Both the position numbers and the translations under genes were made by a program. This document shows positions 1-11,711 of a stretch of 64,000 nt of DNA, in pieces (within the stretch, counting starts at the first letter, position 1; every line of letters starts with the position of its first letter). This DNA comes from Oikopleura dioica (Eukaryota; Chordata; Appendicularia; Copelata; Oikopleuridae). Under the pieces are notes generated by a model that saw only the letters and a program-made list of their open reading frames with translations, was not told the DNA's origin and made no database searches. The stretch spans positions 7,734,157 to 7,798,156 of the forward strand of contig OU015566.1 in the NCBI GenBank assembly GCA_907165135.1. The letters are read 5' to 3'.

Positions 1-283
1 TCGCTTTTGGCTGCCATTTTCGCGACACTGGCGGCAGAGAAGTAAGCATTCAAAAGATCCTTTTAATATTTTCTATTCTTAGTGCTTTCGAAAAGATGGA
101 AAAAATAAGAAGAGCAAAGTTGAAACGATCTTCAAGTTTACGTGTCATATCAAACAATAAAATAGACAGAATTTGACCATTTCTATGCTTTCTTGTATAG
201 TACTCAGGTATAATTGTGTTAATTTTTTTCTTGTCATTTGTGATAAATCATTTTATAAATTTATTTACAAGGAATGTTAAAAA

Positions 284-2782
284 TTAGCAATATCCATCAA
301 CAAGTTTGAAATACGTCGTCGGAATGTATCCCTCTTCGCCGCTCTCAACTTTCTTAATTTTGCTCCAGCCATCGACGTCCCGCATGCTCACATCAATGAT
401 CTCTCCAGCTCGAACACTACGAAAAAATTATTCTTGAAAATTATCCAGGAAACGTACGAAATAGTGTCGTGAGATCTTTCGCCGGTGAAATCATAAAGGA
501 CTGTCGCCCGGCCAAGTGTTTCTGCAATCGACATTTCATCCCATTCTGTTCGTTCATCTTCAGCAGCACTTTTTTAGGGTTTATAAAATCATCTTTTGAA
601 TTCAAAAAAGGGGGTCCTTTATCGCCAATATAATATCGGATAATATTTGTTCATTTACCCATTCCTGAGGCCCTCCGGTCGTCCTCGTGTGCCCATCAGT
701 TCAGCTGAAAGAGGCAGGGTTATTGGCACCGTCGACGCAGAAGGGGATGACTCTTTGGATGAAAAATCTTCCGTCCTTCTTCCAGGTCGTTTTGCTTTTG
801 AATCGATTATGGACCTGAGCGCGGGGTCAACATCTACTGCTTTTACTCGCGTCGTCCTAGATGCAAATATTTATACAGTCGATACTGTCCGATCAGCAGT
901 ACCTTCTGTCTTTTTTCCGTTTTTCCCTGGACTCGGATTGTTTTCTGCTGCGATCAGAAGACGCTGGAATGAGAAAATGACTCGAGGATTCGCGACGCTC
1001 TCCAGAGCTTGCTTCGATTTTCGTGTTCTGGAGAGATGCCATAATTTCAGCGTTTTGCATTTCGATTGTTCGCTGAGAAAGCTTTGGCGTTGTGACTTCC
1101 TGTAATCGGAGAGTTTAAACTTTTATGGGGAAGCGAGGAAAAATACCTCTTGAAAGCCAGATGTTGTGGGGATCACAGGAGCGGGGCGCTGTTTTTGGCT
1201 GAAGACCAGGTCTGAGTCCCAGTGCCGGTCGATCGAGTCGATTTCTTTGTTCAAGGAGGTGATGCTTTGCTTTGAGGTGTCATTTGTGTCACGCAGTTTT
1301 CTCGCAATTTCTTTCAAGGAGACTTTCCAGCACTGCGTCATGTTCTGATAAATGTCCTGCTGACTGGAGCACAAGACGGGAAGAGTGTCTTTCGTCGCTT
1401 GAATTTGGAATTTTTGAAATTCCTTGGTGACTCGGCTCAGTTCGTCCCGTGCGCGCTCGGCGAGAGCTTCTTTGTCTGAAGCAATGACTCTGAAATCAGA
1501 AAGTTTGAAACGAAAAATTTTGTTGCTGTACCGAAGATTGTCTTCTTCTTTCAGGTTGTTTTTGTCGGGCCTTTCTTTGCATTTTAGATATTTCAGTCTT
1601 CAATAGGATTTAGAAAAAATCTTTTTCTTGATGGTTATTAATTTTATCATCAACTTCTTTGCTTACAAAATATATTTGAAGACAAAATCCTAGCTTGCTC
1701 AGACTCCTTTTGCCTCGTTGCCGACTTCGACTTCGCATTGACAACTCGTTTCTTGAGCTCATCCGTCGTTGATCGAATCTTTTGATCTTCCTGGAGCAGC
1801 TTCGATCTTCTTTCCCTTGATTTCTTTTCCGTCGGGCTAAGATCTTGGTTCACAGCTTGGAGCATGATTCGAGCCATTTTGTCGTTGTCGTGGCACCATT
1901 TTTGGGTGTGGCCCAGAACGCTAGAATTGCTTTAGAATGGGATGGTCTTCTGGTTTTATTCCTAGAGTACCCCCTTTTGTGCGAAAAAGAGCAGTAGTAA
2001 AAGCTACTGAATAAACCAGACCTAGCGCGTTTGGATCAAAAACAAAGGTCTTTGTGAGCCAAATCCCCTGACCAAGATGGCTTATCCCGACCACGTTTTT
2101 CTTACTTGATAAATACTTTGTTCGTCGAACTTTCCACAGCCGCGCCTTTTTGACCATTGCGATTTCCGATCGCCATAAATTTTGTTTGATGTTTGATCGT
2201 TAGTGCTTTCATCTAAAAATTTTTAATTTCGACCTCCGAAGGTCGGGAAATTTACCTTCTCAGAATATTCGATTTGAAGTTGGGCTTTTTCGGTGAGAAA
2301 TTTTGCCAAACGCGAGGTTTTTTCGAGAAATATATCCAGCGCCTGAAAAGATTTATGAACAGTTTTTATTGGTAGATTATGCTGGCCTTTTGAGAGTGAT
2401 TATTTTCGTTAAAATAATATTTCTGCTGTATTAAGATTTTGACTTGTCAAGGTAAAAAGCTACAAGTAAGAAGATTTGAACGATTTTAGGAAATTAACCG
2501 ACCGGAAAGGAGCGTTAGAAATTCGAATACCAAAGTTATGCCTAGTGAGCATGACTCTTTCCTGGGATAAAAATATTTCTTGGGCAAACCCTAATCAACG
2601 TATTTGAAATACGGTATTTCTCATGAAGATTATTAAAAAATTTGGCTCTATAATTATTTATGCCTTAAAATTCTTTACAAAATACAAGTTTATTTATTAT
2701 TTAAAAAATTATTAAACTTAAAATTTACCTCATCGTAGCCGGAAAAACTGGCGACGGAGAGTCCCCAATTTTGTGAACTCAT
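284..2782 (-). CDS. F-BAR and SH3 domain adaptor, TOCA/CIP4-NOSTRIN-like
   Basis: Multi-exon gene starting at the ATG at 2782 (MSSQNWGLSVASF) and ending at the TAA at 284. The early exons (about 2782-1650) encode long charged helices, for example an exon around 2340-2265 reading ALDIFLEKTSRLAKFL and one around 1915-1690 reading WCHDNDKMARIML, which fits an F-BAR domain. A Ser/Pro-rich linker follows (about 1105-640). The last two exons form a C-terminal SH3 domain: an ALYDY-like VLYDFTGERSHDTIS, then DVDGWSKIKK and GEEGYIPTTYF. The GYIPTTY end resembles the SH3 of CIP4/TOCA proteins more than that of NOSTRIN. Such proteins curve membranes and recruit actin regulators during endocytosis; that role is family knowledge. 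Introns such as the one near 462-420 (GT to AG) keep the frame. No HR1 domain was recognised. A poly(A) signal lies on this strand near 260. Confidence 0.8.
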
Positions 2783-3020
2783 TTTCTTCCTCTTCAAAAT
2801 CTCTTTTCTTCTTATTCTTCTCTACTTTTTTCTTTACTAGTGTGTCTGGGAAAATCGATGCTCTTCAAAATTGAATCCGTATCTCTGAATCTGCCTTAGG
2901 CGTCCTCGGTGGTCTCCCAACCTTCGATCCTCCCTTTTTTCGCGAAAAAATATACAGTAAGATCTTGGCCAGTATTGACTATTTGGCTCGCTTTTTCAAA
3001 ATGGATAAGTGTTTGAAATT

Positions 3021-3290
3021 GCTGTTAAAAAAGCAGTCGGCCGATTCAACAATGAATTTAGTGAGTCACAAAAGTTAAACAACAGAAAATTACTACCGCC
3101 ATGGGCCATCAAGCGGGACATCGACGGGGAGGATCTCAGAAAACGATAAAAATCCATTTGGCACGGGACCTGGGACTCAACCTTTGTCCAAATCCAGGGC
3201 GCACCTGGAGATAGCTACGCCAGATATCGAAAGAAACTGGAAAATCAAAAGCTCGCATCAGAAAATCAAAAAATGCTTCAAGGTTTTCAA
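3021..3290 (+). CDS. Exon-like coding segments of an unrecognised gene
   Basis: Two stretches read well as protein. The first, after an AG near 3035, runs VGRFNNEFSESQKLNNRK then LLPPWAIKRDIDGEDLRKR and meets a stop at about 3147. The second, after the CAG at about 3199, reads GAPGDSYARYRKKLENQK then LASENQKML. They are in the same direction and could be exons of one small gene, but no canonical GT donor joins them; a GA donor inside DIDG would do so. Neither start nor end could be fixed and no family was recognised. Confidence 0.3.
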
Positions 3291-3759
3291 TCAATTTTAT
3301 GGTACTTCGACCTCAAAAAAGCTTCAACCCGACTTTACTGACAGTAAAATACAGTATTCGCCACCATTGGCGTTTCTCCAAATTCGTGTTCGCTGACAAT
3401 CGAAAGAAAAAGCATGAACCTGCTATTTATTGTTACTTCAGTCTGAATGATGTGGAATACAAGAATTTCCAGCGATCATGTACAGTAGATACCAGCATCT
3501 AAAACAATTATCATTTTCAAATTGATATTCTGTGATTTACAAAAGAAAGATCATAGCGAAAAGTCCAGGCGAGCAAAAGTTAAAGAGCTTCTTTTTATTC
3601 CACTCTTCGCATGGCATATGCGCTAGAATTAATTTCGTTTCACAAATCATCAATCTCTTTGATAATTAACCGTTTTCCGTCTCTTCTGGAAGCAGATCTA
3701 GGAGCTTGTCAAAATGGCCTGGTAGCTTGATCATTTTGTCCAAGTTCTCAATTTCATAG

Positions 3760-4224
3760 TTTTGAGTCTTTCTTCTGTTAGTTTTAACGATTCTCGGCAT
3801 TTTAAGCTCGATTCCGCAACCACAAAAGTCTAATGGAATCGATGAAAAGCCAGAGCTCTCAAATTGTGGAACTGCTTCGAAATCTGCTGACATTATTATC
3901 CAGCAATCAGACGACGCTTTGAAGCTAATCAATCAAACCAAGGGCTTAATGTTCAGCGAACCCTGTTTTCAGACAAAAAGCCACAATTCTGATATAATTA
4001 GAAGTCTACTAAAAGTAATACTAGCCATAGGAGAAATCAAGAATCACGTGGAAAAATGCATAATATTTCTAAACACTCGTCAGTGCCATGAATTGTTAAC
4101 CCTTTCTACGCAAGCAGGCTCTTTTTTAGAACCTGGATTGAATAACTCAAGAGTGGACTCAATTGATAATTGATGCCCAACACGTTGAGGAATCGTCAGG
4201 TTCTGGCGATGAAGAGTTCATTTA
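3760..4224 (+). CDS. Putative secreted or membrane protein with N-terminal signal peptide and acidic SGSG motif
   Basis: From about 3773 the frame reads VFLLLVLTILGILSS, a convincing signal-peptide core, followed by an extracellular-looking stretch with spaced cysteines (SNCGTASKS, MFSEPCFQTKS, HVEKCIIFL, TRQCHELL) up to about 4173. A second frame, probably a following exon, ends HVEESSGSGDEEFI at the TAA at 4222-4224. Acidic residues around Ser-Gly pairs are the usual context for glycosaminoglycan attachment. The start codon was not found: the frame is closed just upstream, so a first exon must lie further 5'. It may be the 5' half of the gene at 4424-6771, which carries the same kind of SGSG motif. 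Family not recognised. Confidence 0.4.
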
Positions 4225-4423
4225 ATATTAATCGGAGCAGGGCTTGAGAAGGTTTTACAGAAACCAACTGGTCAGTTGAAATCAAGAGTGGCTCTCGATC
4301 GCACGAGATAGAGAGAAAAAATGATTAAAGAACAAGGATTTTTGCAGCAAAGTCCTCTTGAGACCAAACCCTGCACAGGTAAACCAGATGATTTCTCTTC
4401 CTTGATTTCAATAAATTTAAGTC

Positions 4424-6771
4424 GTGTTCAAAAATGGAAGAAAACTGGCAATTGTGGGACTTGTCCAGCTACTGATAAGCCTCGTCGTCGTCGGATTTGG
4501 AGTCGGAAGTTTCTTTCTATGGAAGAAACCTCATTGTGACGCTTGCCATTATTGGAGACCTGATGATTACTATCGAATAACAGATGGTATCCAAGTCATC
4601 TTCCATTATACTACCGAGGATGACAATTCATCTACAGAAGCTCTCACTACTCCTTCGCCAACGATGTTTACAGCTGAGCAAAATGAACTGATGGCTTTTT
4701 TGATTGTTCAAAAAACGACTGTAAATTATCAATTGCTTCAAACATATCATCAGCAAAAGTTCTAAAATGTCTTCTCTGACTACATAAAAACCAAACCTTA
4801 GCTGTCTTCATGTAAAAATTGAACGATATAATGAACTTTATGAAAGCTTCAAGAGGTAGAAGACCTTCTGATGGACCGAATCCCTGAATTGAATCAGCCT
4901 GACTGGATGAAGTACCTGAAACCCTACATTCTTCAAAAATATGAGACAAGCGTAAATCAACTTGACGCTGATTGGCAAAATGACCCAGCTGCGGCGGTAA
5001 TTCTTGAAACTTCTGAAGAGGACTATGTCGGGTCTGGCGAAGAACAGGGATCAGGTATTTATACTGTTGCTATTGAAAGCGAGTTACAGTATGATTTGGG
5101 CCTCTTGAATAGGACCCGCAGCTGAATAAAGCATAGTTTGTGCATAATTAGGGCGCTGAATCGAAGACCTCATTTGTTATTGATGCGATGATATTTAGAA
5201 GATGAGATCCTTCTGATCATGAAATCCAGTTGAATATTAAATTGAAGAACAAGCAACCTTACTATCAATAGAATTCTTGATGACGCTCCCTTATTCTGAT
5301 TATTTTCAGGCTACGTCAACAAAAGACAACTTCGAAATTTCGCATATCAACTCGAGTATCCTGACAAAATCAGCGAAATTTCAGAAATTGTCTCCCGCGC
5401 TATTCAAGGTTCGCTCTCTTTATTGAAAATAATGATTAAAATAAACATCAGAGGAAGAAAATGAAGAGTCTGGCTCTGGATCGGAAGCTTATGAATTCGA
5501 AGAGCCCAAGCCTTCTATTTCTAGTTCTTACAGTGATTACCCACTTTTATGCCGTCTTGGTAATCACGAAAACGTCCGTATTGCTCGTGTCCTGGTAGTT
5601 ATTACTTTATGTTCGGTTTCCTTTCCTGTGATTGCGGCGCTTTTTGGGCTAGTTTCTGGATGCATGCTGAACAAAAAACACAAAAAGTAAGAGCTGTTGT
5701 CAAACTCATGAAATCATCTCGCTATTTCAGAAACCTGAGCGTTCTTCAACCCCCGCTTCCAAAAGGAGCTTCCATTTCATACATCGTCTTGTCTACTTTT
5801 GCCACATTCTCAGGTTCCATCATCATTTCTCCGAATCGAGAGTCTTATCAAAATTTAACAACAACAAACCTTCAGACCTTTATCTTATAATCATCGGTGC
5901 AATTTTTCTTCACGAAGTTCTTTTCAAACTTTCGCCAGAGGAAGGAGCCGCAAAATTTGTTCTATCAATCACTTTTTGGATCTTTCTCCTATTTGGGTTT
6001 TTGGTGAATTTGACGGTCGTGGTTTACGGGATGATGTGCTCATGCTGCTTCGACAGTGTTGATTTTGTGCGAAAATGCTCCGCTGAGAATGGACACGACC
6101 AAAAGCCCGGTTGACTACCATTTCAAAAAAGCCAAAATAATCCGCGCCCTAAATGAAAAAGTATTCAACCAAAATAAGCGAGCAAAAAGCACCTTCTCCA
6201 TGTCATTTTCAAACAAGGTAAAATACAATTCTAGCGGTGTCCAAAGACTCGATTTGGACATCCAATTCGGTCAGGGATCGATTTCCCTCCGCTCAACTAC
6301 AGTCTGGAACAGGCAGTCTAGCCGCACGAGCGGCGCGGCATATCAAGTGCCAAATTCGTTCATGGACGCAACTCTCAGGATCAACACAAAATTGACAAGC
6401 AATGAAAAATTTTGTAAAAACGGTAATTATTTAGACTTTCCCTACACTGGCAACACCGATGAATTCAGTCATGTCATTTCACTCTTGCCCTCCTTACATG
6501 CAGGAGGTAAGTCGTACTCGTTGTTGATTCCAATTTTTTAAGAGAATAATAAATATATTCTTCTTATTTTCAGTCTAACCCTGTTTTCACCGACTGGAGT
6601 CTCTTCCAAAACCAAGAAACTCTCCCCGCTCCGGAAGACGAAGAAATCATTTTGGGTAAAACTCACACGCCAAAATCTCGACTCGAAGAAATCCCACCCT
6701 TTCCCCTTGACGAATCTATTCAAGATGACCCACCCAAAGATGAGAATATGACAGTAATAAGTCAAGAATAA
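4424..6771 (+). CDS. Multi-pass membrane protein with acidic Ser-Gly motifs, family unknown
   Basis: A chain of exons with consistent splice signals. The first visible exon (4424-4765) holds a membrane segment (LAIVGLVQLLISLVVVGFGV) followed by a Cys-containing loop. Later exons carry DWMKYLKPYILQKYE and acidic EEDYVGSGEEQGSG (about 5020-5060) and EESGSGSEAYEFEE (about 5460-5510), likely glycosaminoglycan sites. Then come a membrane segment at about 5585-5670 (VLVVITLCSVSFPVIAALFG), and after introns at about 5686-5730 and 5813-5876 further hydrophobic stretches, the last reading FVLSITFWIFLLFGFLVNLT and ending in MMCSCCF. A long tail continues in another frame (6056-6420) and is spliced through short exons to the stop at 6771 (MTVISQE). 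The junction near 6050 could not be resolved. AATAAA follows near 6800. Prominin was considered, but its conserved C-terminus was not seen. Confidence 0.5.
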
Positions 6772-6841
6772 TTACTTTGTAGAAAGCTGTATATTTGTAA
6801 ATAAACACTTGTTTGTTTCAATCGATTTTAATTTATCAGAT

Positions 6842-7509
6842 TTATCGAGCAAGTCTTCTGCCAATAATCGCACCGCCAAGAGCATGGCCGTTTCTAGCGC
6901 CGATAGCAGCTCCAACTAGAGCGCCTCGATTTCTTCGTCGAGCTCGCTCAGCTTCCATCTGCGCTTGAGTCGGACCAGTTCCGATGATGATCACGTCTGG
7001 GGCTCGCGATTGACTCTGACTTGGGGGCTGTTGGGGTTGAGCCTGGTTGGGTGGGTAGGGAGGCTGCTGGGCAGGGGGATATTGAGGATAACCAGGCTGA
7101 GAATAGGGCTGGTAGTTCTGAGGTGGATATTGATTTTGCTGAGGAGGGTAGTAAGGAGGAGGAGCAGAAGCTGCGGCGAGATATGGCATATCATATGCCG
7201 GATTCGCAGCTGGCGGATTTGATTGCGCTTCTGCGGCGGAAGCTTCCATGGCTTTTTTAGTATCCTCTATGTTTTCAATTTTAATGAAAGAAGGAGAATT
7301 GAACTGTTACCTTCGAATTGCTTGTCTGCAGCTTCCTTTTGCTGCCGTCTTTTCTCTTTTTCGTAAGCCTCTCGCTCTTTTGCTTTTTTGTCTTGTCGAT
7401 GTTTGACTACTCCGGCTTTTGATGATTTTAACACTTTTGCGTTAGATTTTTACTCATTCTTACCAACCGCCGCGGCCTTGAGAAGTTTTCCGTCGCCGAA
7501 AAGACCCAT
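6842..7509 (-). CDS. Small Pro/Gln/Tyr-rich protein with C-terminal glycine zipper
   Basis: Three exons: 7509-7464, 7415-7311 and 7266-6842, with canonical GT-AG introns of 48 and 44 bp that keep frame (191 residues). The N-terminus is MGLFGDGKLLKAAAV, followed by a strongly charged Lys/Glu/Arg helix (about residues 20-50), a long low-complexity stretch of Pro, Gln, Tyr and Ala (about 65-135), and a C-terminal small-residue run GALVGAAIGARNGHALGGAI that looks like a glycine zipper able to pack against membranes or self-associate. No enzyme motif is seen. The gene is tail to tail with the membrane protein that ends at 6771, leaving only 70 bp between stop codons. The long + strand frames over 6965-7260 are its shadow. 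Function unknown. Confidence 0.75.
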
Positions 7510-7675
7510 TTTTACGAAATAATAATTTTTGGTGCAATCACTCGAAATCCCGTGCTATTTGAAGGAGCGACAAGCAAATTTGCATAACAGTGACAAATAG
7601 TCTAATTCATTAATAATTGTGCTGAATCATTTCATTTCCGTGACTTTTTTTTATAAAAAGTGAGGAAAGAAAATC

Positions 7676-8203
7676 ATGTTCGGTAATGAGTTCATTTTAG
7701 TGCACCAGCAACTGGCAAATTTCCGCAAAAATGTTTTCCTAGGTGATCAACGATCGTCTTAGGAGCGCGGGTTTAGAAAATGATGTGGAAGTCATCAGAC
7801 GTGTTTTTACAGGAATAATCTGTTTACTGGAGTTTCGAATACTCTACCGCAAGAAAAATGAAAAAAAGCTAACTCAGCTCATTTTTCAGACGAATTTGTA
7901 AGTATTATAAAAGGATAAACATCATTTTATGAAGGTAAATGACAGATAAAACTTGTCAGATGGTTACTCGTAGAATTATTGCAGCTTCCGTTTTCGTTTT
8001 TTCTTTCTCGGTCGAAGGGATTCTCGTGTAACGCTGATTTCCTCTGGTTGAAGTCGATATTCTACAGCCCGGTTGTCTTCAGATTTCTTCTTGTCCGACT
8101 TGATCGTAAAATATTGGGATCCTTAATCGTAAGATTTATGTTTTTTCTTTATTATGAACGGGCCATTCAGAATGGCCTAATTATTACCTCCTTTTTTGAA
8201 TAA
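7676..8203 (+). CDS. Possible three-exon gene, unrecognised
   Basis: ATG at 7676 reads MFGNEFIL. A GTGCAC donor and TTCCTAG acceptor (a 43-bp intron) lead into VINDRLRSAGLENDVEVI and RRVFTGIICLLEFRILY. A second intron (GTAAGT to TTGTCAG, about 7906-7960) joins in phase to a Phe/Leu-rich stretch that stays open to the TAA at 8203. The middle exon looks genuinely coding. The last exon could be chance, because it runs 27 bp into the 3' end of the opposite-strand gene that ends at 8177 and has no poly(A) signal behind it. No family recognised. Confidence 0.3.
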
Positions 8204-8780
8204 AAGGCGAGCGCGTTCCTTGAATGACTTCTTGTCTGGTTCAGCGGGGAAGAAAGCGGAAAAATCCTTCTCTACTTCTTTTTTGAATCGGCTGGTCACC
8301 TTGCATCCTTTCTGTCCGTAGTAATGGTTTCTTTTCAAATAGTCAATGTCCTCTCTGGTCACTGCTCCGAGCTCGACGAGTTTGTCTTCAGCTTCATCAC
8401 GGGACAGCTTCATTTTTTGATTGACGTTACCAGATGAATCAGTCGTAGCTTCTTTTTCAGACGGAGTTCGTACTTTTCTTTGCGGCTTCTTTGGGAAGCT
8501 CTGGGATCCTTAAAAATTTAAAAATTCGACTTTCAAATTTTTTATGATTTACCTCCAGTTTTGAAAAGCCTCAGAGCTTTTGCATTGAAGTATTTACTGT
8601 CCGGCTCAGCAGGAAAAAATGGAGAAAAGTCCTCTTTGACCGTCTTAAGGAATCGTCTCGTGATGGCGCATTTTCCTTGCCAAAATGGTGATCCTTCTTC
8701 GACTTTTCAATTTGTTCTCTTGTAGTTTTTCCAAGCATGATCAGCGTCTCTTCGGCGTCGACCAAAGAAAGATTCATCAT
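8177..8780 (-). CDS. Protein with two copies of an unnamed about 75-residue domain; first copy frameshifted
   Basis: The gene encodes two related blocks. Copy 1 (about 8778-8555) starts MNLSLVDAEETLIMLGKTT, and copy 2 (8413-8177) starts MKLSRDEAEDKLVELGAVT. Both then have a Lys-rich helix, an H-x2-(G)-x-K-C segment and the shared end DFSxFFPAEPD followed by RLLF/LRLF-K-x-GG. They are linked by a basic Ser/Lys-rich spacer and an intron of about 46 bp near 8553-8508 (GTAAAT to TTTAAG). Inside copy 1, at the A-run 8671-8674, the frame must shift by one base to keep the similarity to copy 2, so the copy is either broken, misassembled or edited. The start at 8780 or 8777 follows an AG that could serve trans-splicing. 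AATAAA for this strand lies near 8150. Function unknown. Confidence 0.6.
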
Positions 8781-9059
8781 TGGAGGGAATTTGCTTGTTC
8801 AAGTGGTTCCGACGAATTGATATCGCTTTATGATGGCACCTCGGTTTTAGGCACCCACCTCGAGCAAAAGCTTCTTTCTCATTGGCAGAAGAAAAATATG
8901 CAGAATGAGGTTGGTTTAATCCAACCTCAGAGCGACCCATTTTCCGGAGCTGGCATTTTTCACCTGCGCGCCTTCCTCGTCCCCCGCTTTGCTCTTGTTT
9001 CACAATGTTACTACAGCTCAAAAGTGTTTCTCTCAAAAATGCAGATCAATTAGCGATTT

Positions 9060-10061
9060 AGAGGATCATGCAGATTTGTCATTCAACCGTAGCTCGTATC
9101 TTTTTCGGCCAAGTTCGCTGTAAAGCGGTCTCTTTGAAGATCAAGCCCTTTTTCAAAGATAAGTTTAGTTCATTATTCTTTGGCAAAAGAAATACAGTCA
9201 TTTCTATCATCACTGGGTGGACTCTTGACCATGGCAAGTAACGTCTGCACTTGATTAAGTTACACATACACGTCAAGAACTTCTTGTAGACAGTTTTAAA
9301 AGAATTTTGAGGACAGAAAGTAAACAGCTCTTATCAAACCAATCTGAAGTTGTCTAGCACCGTTTGCACTCGAGATATTTACAAAAATCGGAACTGCATC
9401 AGGGCCTTATCCCATATCTTCTGTATATTATTGTGTAACCGCGCAAAGAGCTTGCTTGAAAGAGCTTCAACAAATATAGCTAAAAGAAGAGTTCTGCAGG
9501 AAAAGGAAAAGGTTGATAATCGCCCGGAAAAGAGGGTTTAGAAACAAGCACCTTGAAGTACTTTGCTACGGGAAATCAGAAACACCCTGCAACGTTTTTC
9601 TTCAAGAGGCTGAAACTCTGCCTTTTGTGGTCACTCGGACAATCTAGCTCAGTGACGGCAAGTTTTCGTAATTTAGAATTCTGTAATTGCCCCCCCCCCT
9701 TATGTAAGAAAGGAAGTGGACGAAATTTGTTTTAACTCCTTTTGCCAGACTAATAACTGATCACAATAAACCTTATTGAGTAAAATAAAGTGAACAGGGC
9801 ATTGAAACTTGAGTAGTTCAAATTTTGAGCATTTTGTTATTAATAAAACAAGCTGTAAACAAAATAATTCTAATAAGACCAGGAGCAGCTTGCAACGCGC
9901 AAGATAAGCAAAATGTTTGTCGTCGATTTTGTCATTTTATAATTACTTTCGACATACTGTTGCAAGAAAAAATAGGGCAAAGAAAAAGTTTGTCCTTGAA
10001 AAATTTAGGTAGGGTCTATCTTATAAGTGCTAGACAAAGGTACTGCTAGACATGCAATTTA
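9060..10061. other. Intergenic stretch, nothing recognised
   Basis: No frame here shows convincing codon use or splice structure. Short open frames of 60-75 codons occur on both strands, as expected by chance. A C-run of nine bases lies near 9690. Confidence 0.5.
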
Positions 10062-10600
10062 ATGGTAAAATTCGTTGCGTCAGGGTCAAAATCCAAAGCA
10101 CCGCAGAGCAGTCATTCTAAATCGAGCGGGCGACCACCTGGCTCACCCCTCCGCAGCGGCTGGTTCATTTGACTCGTCATCCTTTCAAATGGAACATCGC
10201 ATTACGGCAATCGCGGAGGAAACGATGTACGACACTCTAAATGACTTCCAAAGGCCATTCTTATTAAGAAGAGCCTCCGAGAATCTTTCCCCAGGATAAA
10301 AACCGCGTTTGTTTTTGCCAAAAGATGTCCGTTGATTCTTTCCAACTCAAGAGGAGCAAGTCCAATTCAACACATCTAAACCCTTCTTTTTCTAACAAAA
10401 AATTCTTCTCCGAAAACTCAAGACTGCCAGAAAAGAAAGAGTAAACTGCCCTCATTTGTCAGAAAACGAGCGGATGATCCACTTGACAGGCTCAATGAAA
10501 AAGGCCTTTTCCGGCTCTGATTTCAGAATTGAGCCGTTGATCGAACAGTTGAACATTTCATACCAACCTGTCGCGGGTGCTCCAGAGTGCTCCTTTTGAT
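10062..10600 (+). CDS. Possible gene with basic Ser-rich exons, unrecognised
   Basis: Several short frames in the same direction read as protein: MVKFVASGSKSKAPQSSHSK from the ATG at 10062, MSVDSFQLKRSKSNSTHLN near 10326, KLPSFVRKRADDPLDRLNEK near 10450, and MKKAFSGSDFRIEPLIEQLN near 10495, ending at a stop near 10598. Together they look like a disordered, basic, Ser-rich protein. Splice sites joining them in phase could not be fixed with confidence. No family or domain recognised. Confidence 0.25.
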
Positions 10601-11318
10601 CTTTTTGGGTGAATTGATTCATGGAGGAATTTGACGGTCTTTCCGGCAGTTTTTAAAAGAACTTATGTACTGAGAATTTCGAAAAAGTACTTATTATGCA
10701 ATTTTTGAATATCTTGGATATCTAGTTGAAAATTTCAGTTATTTTTTTGATTGATTTTTAGAAATCAAGCTTAATTTTCTCAGAATTGAAAAGTAAGCGC
10801 TTATTGAAGACCATTTCTATAGTCAATAATTCTTCTTGTGAACCTGGTTGGTTACCGAAATTGTCACCGCTGAATTCATGTTTTTCTCGCAAGAAAATTT
10901 CGCGCCCAAGAGCATCTTAGAAAAGAGCCCCCGATTATTCGTATTTTTCGCGGAAGTTCGCATAAAGCCGGAGTGGCAATTCTTTGCTCTTTTAGAGTGC
11001 CGAAAGAGGAAATGAGCCAGTGACGCTGAAAGGGATCAAATTGAGCAGTTTACTTCCGAGTTAGCCGCTGAAAATGATAGTCCACTAAAGGGGCGATTAT
11101 TGACGCTAGAATCTTTGTTTTGATGAAGTTAGACAGTCATCTTTGACGTAAGATTCAGGAGTTGAAATTAATGAAAAAATTTCTAGATCAATTTTTTGAT
11201 TTTTATATTGATTGCCAATTTGATAACCCAGTCTAACCAAACTGGACTTGCAAGGTCTTATTTTCATAAAGACTTTCAAAAGAGATTTACATATATTTAA
11301 GTACTTGAAGTATCGAAG

Positions 11319-11706
11319 ATGGTAGGGATCATGCCAGAAGAGCTTGCCGAGGCAATGTCAAAAGGAACTACCAAGGTAAAGCAAGGTGGGGAATTCCGAA
11401 TGCTGACTTTCGACGAGTTCGCCAAGGCCCATGAAATGTTTGGACATCAAAAAGCATCCAGGACAGAACTCAAAATCAGTGCTCAATATAATTTTTTTTA
11501 GCAAAAACTAAGTTGAAAATTTCGAGCTTTTATAAAGAATGTTGTTTTTTCCAGGCCGCGGTGCGATAGAAGTTGGTTTTCAAGACGAAAAGATGCATAA
11601 ACTCTTACTTGACCAACTTGATTACAAGGCATGTGAATGCTGCTGTCCTCTTTGCCCTAAAACTGAGAAAAATCTGATGTGGGGAAAGTCAAGAATAAAC
11701 ACATAG
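11319..11706 (+). CDS. Cys-rich small protein, upstream member of a tandem paralogue pair
   Basis: Two exons: 11319-11485 and 11555-11706, joined by a GT-AG intron (GTGCTC to TTCCAG) that restores a frame matching its neighbour. The protein starts MVGIMPEELAEAMSKG and carries the shared block TFDEFAKAHEMFGHQKASR, then DEKMHKLLLDQLDYKA followed by a CECCCPLC cysteine cluster. The stop TAG at 11704-11706 is only 5 bp before the ATG of the downstream paralogue. The clustered cysteines may bind metal; no known family was recognised. Confidence 0.7.
11704..11706 (+). promoter_or_regulatory. Stop codon that doubles as the probable trans-splice acceptor
   Basis: ACATAG at 11701-11706 ends the upstream reading frame with TAG. 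It is also the only AG immediately before the downstream ATG at 11712 (TTGAA between). An intercistronic gap this short fits spliced-leader trans-splicing of a polycistronic transcript, which is known in Oikopleura. The dual use is inferred. Confidence 0.5.
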
Positions 11707-11711
11707 TTGAA

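Noticed and set aside
3666-3932. 88-codon minus frame
   Set aside because: The + strand over the same bases gives a signal peptide and Cys-spaced sequence, which is more convincing.
6965-7260. + frames of 79-85 codons
   Set aside because: Antisense to the Pro/Gln/Tyr-rich gene with a complete three-exon structure.
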